Under the pieces are notes generated by a model. That model had not been told where the DNA came from. It did not search any database and worked only from the letters and a program-made list of their open reading frames with translations. Below are positions 36,615 to 48,600 of a stretch of 64,000 nucleotides of DNA, piece after piece. Source of the DNA: Phorcus lineatus. Its lineage: Eukaryota > Mollusca > Gastropoda > Trochida > Trochidae. The stretch is from positions 36,083,194 through 36,147,193 of the forward strand of contig OV121086.1 in the NCBI GenBank assembly GCA_921293015.1, read 5' to 3'. Within the stretch, counting starts at the first letter, position 1; each line of letters starts with the position of its first letter. The translations under genes were made by a program, and so were the position numbers.

Positions 36615-39600
36615 ACTATTTCATTCTCTGTCCTCAGTTAAGAGATTAAGGTAAATTCAAAAGCTGCTCATATCCTTAGATCAGCCGTTTTCAACAATAT
36701 TTTTTTCCAAATTGTATTCAACTCACTCTCACGATTTTTCATATTACTTTGTGACTTTAGAAAACGAGATATTTCTATAAATCTAAACTACGATTTTTTA
36801 CAGGCTCAAATTGCGATGAGAAACATCAAATGTTTCCAAGAATACCCCGCCAGAATGCAGCGTTTAATCGCTGAAGTGGGGATATACGAAAGGTACGGAT
36901 CACGTCTAGAAGATAATTTAGATCAGATACTCGCCCCTTTGTCTATTTACAGAACAATGGAAGTAATATCGTCATAAAATACATCCCCATTAGGTATTTT
37001 GGTCATTTCATGCCACGCTGTAATATACACGTAACTTTCATCACTTCAATACACATCTACATGTAATATCATTCATTGTCCATACGGGATTGTAATTGTA
37101 ATATAATGCAATGCTGTATCCATGTTATACACGTGATAATTGGATGAAATATACATGGTAAATCACGACAGTACTTGCAGGGACATTATGGTAAAGGCTG
37201 GCGATCTCGTTTAAGCTAATTAATTAATCAATTAATTAAGCTAATTAACTGCATTGATACTGTACATTATATAGTCATATCCACTGTAGTATAATATCGA
37301 TTCTGATTCTGAATATCGATGTATAATGAATGGAGATACGAAGTCACTCATAATCCTCCACACCGAAGGTTTTGTATTATGCCGGAAGATACAGCTTTGT
37401 TCTGAGGCCCTGTAGCTCGTTTTCCTATGGAATGAAAGAGAGATTATGACCCGAGGAAGTGTCTGATATGACTTTAATGAAACGAGTGTGATTTTTTTTA
37501 TTACCCGAGCGAGCGAAGGTTATACACAAATTCGCATGAGTTTCATAAAAGTGATATGATATATTTCTGAGTGTAATAATTTCTTCATTAGCGGTACAAT
37601 TCCAAGTTGAACGCAATGAAATATTCAGAAAATGGCCTGCTTAGTCACGAACAATCGTTTTGTGACGTCACAGACGACAAAATACGGCCACTCATTGCTA
37701 GGCAAAGTGATATGTGCGCATGTGCTCATATTGAAAATATGTCATCACTTATCATTAACCATATGGGTAATAAAGGAATGTTACGAAACAAACGATACCA
37801 ACTGTTTGTATCGATTATCATTTCCCTGCGACTACGTATAATTAAGTTGAGAAATTGCATGTTGTACGCTCTAAAAATATTTTTTAAAACTGTTATTAAA
37901 GGAGATAAAATTAAACAAATGACACTTTAAAAAAATCGTGTTCCAAGGGCTTTCAGATTTTGTAATTTCATTTATTTTTTGTGTTGAAAAAGAGGATTTT
38001 ATTTACGGACAGACTCACCCAAGTTATCTTTGTAGTTGATATATTGTAAACTAGTATTGTGAAACGCTAATATAGTAAGGCAATACGACGATTTTTGTCA
38101 ATAACACTATTCACAAATCTCATTTACATAAAAAAAATTATGTGCGTTTCGATCAGCAATGTAGGGGAGTGAAATAATGTATAAATCATAGTCAATATGA
38201 ATCCCTGCTTAATTTGTTGAATTGGATTGACAGATATTTCTGTTATCATGAACTCTCATGAATGTGTAAGTGAAAGTTTTTCTGATTTTAACCAGACTTC
38301 ACCTGTAAAAGGAATCGCCAAGCAAAAAATCGAAAGGCGAAACTGCTTTATTAAACCCTTATCACACGCAGTATGAAAAAGGTTTAAAATTTGAAAACTA
38401 AAATACTTTTGTCGTTCTCTTCATAAGCTAACACAATCTTCAATTCCTTACTTTTCAAACACATGTATACAAAACAACTAAGTAATTTCTAAATTGATTT
38501 AAACATTTACTTGTAGTTTCGACGCCCGAAGAGTGTTGGTACGACAAGGCCACCCTGCCTCATCCTACTACTTCATTCTCTCGGGTACAGGTAAGTGGAG
38601 AATGCCATCCAATTCCTATTGCCTTTTTCATATATACTGTGCAAAAATAATTAGGGATATGTGTAAACTTTGAAATTATGAATATTGATATATTTTATTG
38701 ATATAATGATGATATAAAAATCCTAAAATGTCAAATATCTTTAAAGTATTTTATCATGTGTAATTGCTATAGTAAGACTAATATGTATGAAATTTGAATA
38801 CAGACGTGATTTATGATAACAATACATGTTCACTATTTCACGAGGGATCTACGCAGCATGCGTAAGGGAGGATCCGACCCATTTTTTGCAATGAAACATT
38901 GTGGCATGTTTTCGTTTGTGTACTTATGCTGTATATATCTTTTTAAAATGTTTATTTTTATCCTTGACTGACCTTCAACTAGAGAAACAGCCATAATTTT
39001 CATTCTTTAATAAGAGACTCGTAGTCTATACTACAGTCAGAATACATTCATTTATTTTAAATAAACGTTGGTAATGTGTTCTTTTAAACGTGTTTGTAGT
39101 GGTTGTCATGGTGATGGATCCGGAGAGGAAATACGCTCGACCTGTGGCCTATTTATATAAAGGACAAAGTTTCGGGGTAAGTAGTCAAGTGAGTGAGATA
39201 TATTGTATTTCAGAACTAAAAGGAATAAGAAGAAAATCATTAAGTTTTGATAAATCTTTCATTCATTTTTGAGTAAAATGTTATTATTGATATATAGTGA
39301 TGTTTATCAAATACGATATAAAAAAAACATCGAATATCATGAGCAAGGTAGTTATTTTGTGAGACACTTCACAGTCATATGAGATTATTTCACTCCAACT
39401 TTTAGACATTCATATGTAATCGAAGCACATAATTTCAGGAGCTGGCAATAATCAACAGGACATGCCGGCAGTCAACTGTCATAGCGAAGGAGTCGTCGGA
39501 GTTCCTTTCTATATCAGTCAACGTAAGAATTTATCCTTTATTTAACGTTCCAAATCGTCATATATCTGAATCATTACGAGTTTGCACATTAAAACGTTAA

Positions 39601-42600
39601 GATTTGAATTCCATTAAGATTGAATGACTTAAATATCTATTAAAATAATTGATCGTAAAGGTGAACGATAATCCCAAATTCCAGTGTTGAAATAACAAAA
39701 CCTCCATTTATCAGGAATGGGAGGAGGTTAAAGGTCGATTGTGTAAATTTGACAAAAGCAAATAACATAATATATTTTTGATAAACTCACTTACCCCGGG
39801 TAATTACAAAATTTTAACGTGCAGATTCACAAAATTTAGATTTCGTTTTTATTGATAATTGTTTTTGACAATTTTTTTTCTCCATTTCCAGGACTATCAT
39901 CGGATTTTCATGGCTGGCGGTGTCAAATGTATAAACGACCCCGACCACGATCGTTTTCTCAGGTATAAATAGCACGCAAGGCGTACGTAAAATCATATCT
40001 ACATGTTGTATTGTCAAACACTAAGCTTACATATAGTAACATATCTACGAAACAGCTAAATATCAGTTTGAGTTTGTTTACCTTATATTTAGAAAACACA
40101 TGGACAACCTATAATTCAATCATTTTTCAGCAAACTGGATTTCTTGGAAGGATGGCCTATTGCAAAGCTTGAAGAGGAGCCTTCAAAGTGTCTCTTTCTG
40201 TATTTCAAGTAAGTATTATTTCAAAGAAATTTTATTCAGAAATGAAATAAGAAATTAAAGGATCAATGATATCAATTTCACAAAAGATATAAAAGGGTTA
40301 AATCAAGTTTGTTATTTAACAAAACAATTCACACAATTTTACCATCACAATTTAGGAGTTTCTAAAAATACTTCATTGCTTAGGAATTGTTGAATCAACT
40401 TTTTTTGATAATACATATTTCAAACAAGAAAAGTAAACAATAATAAAATTGCTAATATCATCAACATCTATGTAGAATTTCCAATCGAAAAATTCTATTC
40501 CCGATTCTGACAACTAAAATGGGCTCAAACATTCCAAATTTTGTCTCTTCGCCTGATATTTCATGACGCTCAATCTGATTATAACCAGCACGATAATCAA
40601 TTCCAATAAGCAAGCATATGTTTATACTTCATTTTAGGTATTTCATATGGTTTGAAGTCCACATGAGAAATAAATTGCTATTCACACATACAATTTTCAT
40701 TTTCTTAAGTGTTTTCTGATCTATGGTCACTGAACGCATTCTATGTAGAATTAATATAGCCAGAAATTAAAAATGTTAACTGATTTAACTATGATTAATT
40801 CTGTTGGATACTTGATGATAATTAAAAGGATTGCTTATATATGATTTGTATACTCACTATTACTGATCTGTTTCAGACGAGGGGATGTTCTAGTCAAAGA
40901 CAGTCAGTACTCTGATTGGCTCATCGTCGTCAAATCGGTGAGTGCGTGCCACATAATAGATAGAATTGTCGAAATATCAAACACTAACAGAAACACATCC
41001 TGCTTCATCACCGTAATTGAATCCGCTGATCGAGCTCCTTCCATATACCCTGATCTCTTTCGAGCCAAATCCCTTGCACGGCTGGCGCGGCTTGATGTTC
41101 GTGGCTGTGGTCACCTGTTAATATTTCAGCCAATGAAATGTCGTTATCTAAGGAGCTTGAAGATACTCTTTTGAACTTAACGGAATTTTCCATCCGGGTA
41201 GTGCCGCTGTTGCTGGATGCGAGTAGTCTCATTGGCTGGTTAGATGGCTAGCGATACGAGGCTTTTGGCATAAAGGATATCAGGGTATATGAAAGGAGCT
41301 GGATCAGCGGATTCAATTACGCTGATGCAGCAGGATGATAAAAACATTGACCAATGATCCAATGCAGAAGGTTGTTGACTGCTGTCAACCTTAATGTCTA
41401 TGCTTATTGCCTATGCATGTCAGTTCCATACTTTAAATGTTACTGCCACATACTGTTAGCAATTGATTGTTTGGATAGATTATGTTTGGTGATGGACCGT
41501 TACGTCAATGGTATCACTACGCTTTAAACCAAATGATATCATTGCCAAATCAATCAACCCTGCCAGATTATCAATCAAAATATCGACATATAAGAAGGAT
41601 CAGGTCTGATTGTCGTTTGATTATCTTCACATATATTTCCAGGGTTCTATCTCAGTCTTGAAGAAACTTAGACGAGTGGAAGCCTTTGAACCTAACAAAA
41701 AACAAGGTACCACGTAATGATTCTTATACTTTCAGACAAATTTGATAAAAAAAATATTACTACAGCGTCCTTTATTTATTTTACAAAAAGATGTTAGAAT
41801 TTGATACCAGTTAACCCAAATATTTCATTTGACGCATGTCCGTTCTTATCATACCAGTACTGTATACCGAAATACATTTTGTAAACTAATGTGTTACACG
41901 GTGTTTTTCCAGCGTATACGAGACTGTAGGATATTCGTAGTTTTATATTTCCTGGAGCGCAACCGCTATATCCTTTTAAGAACCGTGCGTTACACTTGAT
42001 ATATTTTATTTCTGAAAGATTTATTCATGTTTGAGCATATGAAATCATATATAATTTGTATGTGTTTAATCAACTGTAGTATGAAATAACCCAACCCTTT
42101 GCTTAAACCCATCTAAACATAGCAAATAAAGAATTGAATACATAAAGACCATTTCCTGACTACCAACTTCTTGAATACGCCTCAAACAGTCAGATAATTC
42201 ATTCAATGGGTCTTTCCATAACATTCATAAAGAGTTAGTATAAGTAAAGAATATTTGAGTTAGAATATAGAATATAGAAAGAATATATCCTATCGCTGCA
42301 TTATCATTAAATGGATTCGTTGTTCAAAAAGCTTATCACTTTACTTATGAACTATTTTTTGTTAGATTTGCCCGTAAATCCAACAAAGAAGCGGCAAGAG
42401 CGGGAACGTAAACGTCACCAGTGGCGGACATCAATTCTCCCAGAACTCCACGTGCAGTTGCGTAAATCTGTGGATGAAGACACGGAATACAACGAAGACG
42501 GACGAGTGCGCATGTTCTGTCACCCGGAAGTAAAAGAGAATGTCACAGTCATTGACAGTTGTCAGTACTTCAATGCGCAGGTTTGGCAGTTTGGAAAGAC

Positions 42601-45600
42601 GAAAGATGGGAAAAGAAACTTTTCAATCACTCACTTTCAAAATCTAGCCAGCCCCAGAGGCTTCAAATCCCGCCCCGGAAGTTTTAATGTTGACCTTAAA
42701 ACAAGGTCACCACGCAGGCGCAGAGACGTGCGACCTCACAGTTTAAGTACTGTCAAACTTTCAAGTGCTTCCTCTTCACTCGACCAAGTCTCGCCCTTGC
42801 GTGGAGGTAACTGGCCCATTTTATATACTTTACAAAATAAGTTAAGGACCACCCGACTTTTTTCATTATTGAACTATTCTATACTTCATATCACGATCGA
42901 TATAAATACTTCAACATGAATATTTGGGTGGCCCTTTACATACATTGTTGATCATATATAATTTGATAGATTGTTTATGATCGTAATTTTTTTTTACCGC
43001 AGAGGTAACTCAAGCAATACATTCCTGACCTAACCTCTGTTTGAATACGAGTATCTTACAAAAGTACGGAAATCTTACAAAAGCTCGTATTCTAACAAAG
43101 GTTAGGCCTGAATGTTATTACTTGAGCTACCTCTAAGGGAGAGGAAGATTGGTCTTATTATTGTGCATTACACCTATATTCTAATTGATCATCTTATCTT
43201 TTATACAAAAAGTCGAATTTTAACCTAAATCTCATATTGAAATATCTTCGTTAACTTATATTGATTTAAATACTCTAATAAGCTTTTAACAGCGACAAAT
43301 GTAATATTAAGCGAATCTTCATTGCGGCATTTTTAAAAATTTGAAAGACAAATATATTTACCAGCTATATTGTGAAACAGAAATACTGGGATCTATCAAT
43401 GAAAAGAAACCGTCTTGAAATGTAGAAGCCTGATTGGATGCAATCAAAGTTAGTTGTGCAATCTCTAAAGTTATCATTCGAAATGCCTCAGTCATTTCCG
43501 TATGCTTTCGGAAAGCTAAACGCTATTCGAATGTGCACTTTTCACTTCAAGTCTTGTTTACAAAACACATTCGCCTTATTTAGCGACGGCATTATTGCAT
43601 ACAACTGTGTGGCAACAAAAATGTTATCCAAGCAACAGCAATTTTCATTGGCTGAAATATTGCAAGGTAGTTTATGTTGCAATATATTGCCGTCAGGGGA
43701 ACCTGCCGGAAGCCCGATAACAGCCCCTATTAGAACAGAGGATGTATAGGAATTAATGACGGAGACACCTCTGTGGGCAGGAAATGTTTTTCTGAAAATA
43801 TCAAAATATTTTATTTCTAGACGAACCTGCATGCAACTTGGAGTAACATATTGAACACTTTATATTTGGAAATTTGACAAAAGATAGCGAGCAATCACTG
43901 AAAAATACATGTAGAAAGAATGAGAATTGAACCATTCATGATCATTACATGAGTTAAAACCTTATTGAGACCTGAACGGGAATTGCTGATAAGTCTTATG
44001 ATTGATTATTTGTAAATATGTTGATACGCTATCAAAACATACATATTTTGCCCATAAGGTGCCAAATGAAGTTATTATCATACAAAGCTTGTTTTCAAGT
44101 AATGCGAAAATAATGCGCGTGTGACTACCGATTCTTATTGAAGCGCATGTAAAATATTCGCACAATGCTCCTGTTTACAGGACACAAGCCGTCCGAACTC
44201 TTGACTAAGGCTAGAAGAGCGAGTTTCTTGGAGAGACAGAGAGAAATGATGGGCTTTAAGGAGCATATCCGCACTATAAGAGAAGATCTGGATTCCTGTT
44301 TTAAAAGAAAGGTGTTGTATCTGATTTATTTTTTATAGAAGAAGCATATCTTATACGAATTTAAAAAAATATTCATAGATAGAAATACATTTTAGAGAAA
44401 GGTTTTCATATTTGATTCTATTATAAGTATAACGTTTATTAGGATTTGATCATGTGAAAAGAATATTTTTAATTCGAATTGGATTTTTTAAGTTAAAACA
44501 ATAAGACAATGACGAAGAGACACATTTAAGGAAATTGATCGGACTTTTCAACAGTGTGCCTTTAGCATCGTTTATGCTACGTAAATGATGTAATATAAAT
44601 AGATGTTTGGATGAATCAACGAATAATTGAAAACTTGTTCCTCGGGTGATATGCTTATGCAACATTTTCATTGCACGAATAAAAACTGCCCTCCATTATG
44701 ACTCATTTTAAACTGCGATAGTTTACAAAGGGTATACAAAGCTTCCATCGTCATACGAACAGCTGGGACGTAATTTATATACATCATACATTTCATGATC
44801 ATCAATTTCATGCACATATGATTCCAAGACCGTAAGTTCATTAATTACTCGGTAATAAAGGAAAAATTCTGGACAAACAAACCTGATATAAAATAAAAAT
44901 TATGACGTAATTTGAGAACACGTTGAACCGTTCTAAGCTTACATTTGATCACGTGACAGGGTGCCATATGTGTAGAAATCAATCACACGACTCAGAGGTA
45001 TGATTGATCTTGAATAATCGATAACAGAATAATTACTCTCTCCAACTGCATACGTCTAGCTCGTGCTGTACTTATATTCTATTTACCATCAACTTTCAAC
45101 ATGAATTACTGAAGATATCTTAGTTTTCAAAGTATTTATGTAGTACGAGCCTTCGAGAAATATGTATGTCTAATATTGAGCTGTAAGAAGCAATTCATTT
45201 GTTAAATTCATCTAAAAATGACCAGGATTCACAAATACCCCCGATGTGGCATTTGAACTATTTCTACACTAAAACTAAAAAACATAAAAATGAACCAAAA
45301 TGTTTTTCACGCTATCACTAGATATATGCCTACTCACCTATTTTACGAGTGTTAGACACATTTGCTATATTAAACAAAATTAAGGATATGATGATTTTTC
45401 ACTCAGAAAACAAAGTACAAGATAAAGCAATTATTCAAAAATTAAAAGAAATCACAAAACTGCTTACTGCGTTGCACCGCACATATTCAAGTAGTTAGAC
45501 AGACTCATTTGAAAAGTATTGGAAAATACTTTTATCTAAAATCGTTCGGACAATTTTTATCTCTACTGTACAGAATTTTGTCAAATCAAAAAGATCATTA

Positions 45601-48600
45601 TATTTTTTTGGGTAGACGCTGCACCACTCAAAATCCCCCAACAAAATTGTGGATCTGTCTAATCAAGATATGATTAAAGAAATCTTCACAACTTATTTCT
45701 GAAAATGTTAAAAACAATCAACTACAAATATTGAATCAATGTCAAAAATATTTATAAAAATATGTCCTCGGTTGTGTATTACTTCAGACATGCCCACATT
45801 CAACAAAACATTCTAGACTCAAACTGGTTTTACTGTATACAAGATTGTTTGTTTTCCTTGAGTTTCTACTGCTTTCAGGATCCAGATGAAATCACACCGG
45901 CGGACTTGAATCCAGAATTTGTGAAAGTACAAACTTTGACAAAGGGCCATGTGTTTGTAAGTATATTACTATAGCAATAGATAATAAGTAATCATTGTAA
46001 AAAAATGAGTTTATTATAATAATTTGGCGGATAGTTATCTACACACGCTAAGAGTGAAAACTAACTATAAGAGATATTAATGAAAAATTAATCAGGTAAA
46101 TTTTAACACCATTACCACCATAACATCGTTTATCTTGATTGTGTAATTATTTGAAAGAAAACGTTCGGATGTAAAATCCTGCAGAAATTCTGCATGGAAG
46201 TGGGCAAAATCTTACTTCTTGATTCTTTTTGTGACGACAATGTAATTAATGTTTATTATATGTAAGAAACTTCAATATTTTGATCTGACTACTTTCAAAT
46301 GTTACGATTATTTTCCATCAAGTGTTCAATGAAATGCGATATGTGATTTTATTTCTCCTGCTACATCAGCGTATTTTAATCATCAGTACTGATGAAGCTC
46401 TGCGTATTCAATATGCTGGTGAAACAGGATGGGTTCCCTATTTGTTTAAAAACGAAAATATTTTGCTGAGATATGGAACTATAATGCAGTGGTGTTAGTC
46501 ACATAAAACAGAAAACCTAAAAAATAAAAGGAAAACTCAGTATGCGTTGTAAAGAAATAATGCTTTCAGAATATGTTTCAATAAAAGGGGTGGTAGCATG
46601 TTTTTCATATAAATAAAGTGATCTAAGGAAAATGAACATAAATATTTCCAAGTTATTAGACAATGTTTATTCATTGAAAGAATCGATTTTAAAACGAGTG
46701 TAGCATGATCAGTTAAGCTAAACGAATCAATTTAATTGTTCACTAATTAAGTGTTTATTTTGCGGGTTTAAAGACAGACAGACAGATGATTTATTTAAAC
46801 CATATCTGAACTTTAAGTTTGTTTTCTATGGAAACATGACCTAAACAGTGAGATGTGGAGTGGGAGTAATCTCCCTTAAAATATGTTATATCAATAAAAA
46901 TGGACATATACATGTCAACCCTAGTTGGTGCCTTGATATTTGTTTTTAGGGGGTTAAACTTAAATATGTTCTTGATAGTATCTGTATCTGAATCTTCATT
47001 CATCATTCCCATATTCCTACAGTTTCTTGTCTGAATTGTATTAGGATAACAAGAAGGGAATGTTTAAATGATTGAAATAATTTTGCAAGACTTTGTTATC
47101 TTCAGTATTTACTAACGCATGCCTTAAATCATGGTTTAGCGAAGGAGTAACTGAGGACTTTGAAATGTACACGACATGCCCTCTTCTGATTGGTTTACAC
47201 ATGGTCATGTGACCGGTATACATTCTAATGGACTCATTGAATTTGATGACCTCCTCGCTTTGAGGGTTTTATGAAACATCCGTTAGGACTACTTTATCAC
47301 TGTAGCATTGCAAAGTTATTACACAGCTATTACAGGTCGGTGTATCCACCATTATTAAAATGCTCAGATGAGACATAGTATTCATTATAAATTACAATAA
47401 TATAAATAATAGTAATACTTATAAGTTTTAATAATGCAGCTCATTAAAAACATTTTACTTACCCTTCATTTTCTGGTTTATAACACAATGTTTGTATAGT
47501 CATATGACATTGAATGGTCCTTTTAGCACACATCTTTTATTGCAAATATATATGCATATACCAAAGATATTAGATTTGATATTAATATTGTAAATGTTGA
47601 AAAGATATAGATTTGTATAGTCTTCTCCTGTTTTAGGGCCTGGCTGACTTGTTTCTTGGCAAACAAACGAGTTTCTGTGTGGTGAGCAATGGCGCCGACT
47701 GTCTTCTCATCAACAAGCAGTTCTACAGAGATCACGTGACAGATGAACTGTTCCGGAAAATGAGACAAGAGGTATCAACATTTCATAAATGGATGATAAC
47801 TTTGAGTTGTATTCAACCTTTACTTTCAGTATTTATATATCACTGGCAAACGGCAAAAAAAAGAGATTGAATGCTCTTGCGAACATCAACATTTCATTTT
47901 CCATATTTTTGTATTTGAATTTCGTTTCTTAGATATAAGATGTGCATAATCAAACCAAAGTATCTTCAGCATCATTCTACATCAACGTGTTTGTATCCAC
48001 GCGCATTCTTCAATATCCAGATATCTATCGGATCATTAAAACATTTTTTTAAAAAATGAATGGAATTGTTCCTCTGTCCATATACTATTGACAGAAGTAC
48101 AATTCGGTACAGGGGGTGTTCTCACAAAAAAAATTTAAAGTTTTTTTTATTTTTTATTTTTAATTGTTTTTAATGATCCGAGGGCCTGTGATATCTATGT
48201 ATCAGGCCAATTGTCTCGTTTGGCTTTATATGTAACCACTGAATGAAATCACTAACGTCTAGCAATAGTGATCCTACCCGGATGACAAATCTATTGAGAT
48301 CGATATATTTGCTTCAAGCTCCTTGAGTAGCGACATTCATTGGCTGAAAACTAAACATGCTAAACATTCCAATGAATAAAATGCCGTCGGCGATTAGAAG
48401 CATGTTGCCTGATAGATAGCAGGGTATTAAAAAAGTTCTGCGGATTCAAATACGCTGATGCAGCAGGATGTATCTTCAATTGGAACGAGATAAATCTTAC
48501 AATCACTAGTTTCTAAATGATTTGACTGATATGCAGTCTCCTCACTGTTATTCTTTTTTGGTTTTAATCCATCGTTATTGACGTTTTTGTTCACAGATAA

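Larger units (their letters stand above)
36105..36700 (+). mobile_element. TTAA-type MITE family A, copy 3 (left part, interrupted by TA repeats)
   Basis: Begins AGGCACTAGCTCACACC after a TTAA (36101-36104), in CNBD2 intron 4. Shares with copy 2 a CGGAAGTATTT block and, beyond the TA arrays, TCAGTT...GGTAAATT and GATCAGCCGTTT. The right terminus is not seen; end coordinate approximate. Confidence 0.6.

Noticed and set aside
43438-43832. Overlapping 103- and 96-codon ORFs on both strands in CNBD2 intron 13
   Set aside because: Neither shows a recognisable domain, and the region lies between well-supported exons of CNBD2.
46389-46428. CTGATGA...GTGAAAC resembling a hammerhead ribozyme core
   Set aside because: The match is explained by the collapsed inverted-repeat element; the flanking stems I and III and the cleavage-site triplet are not in place.
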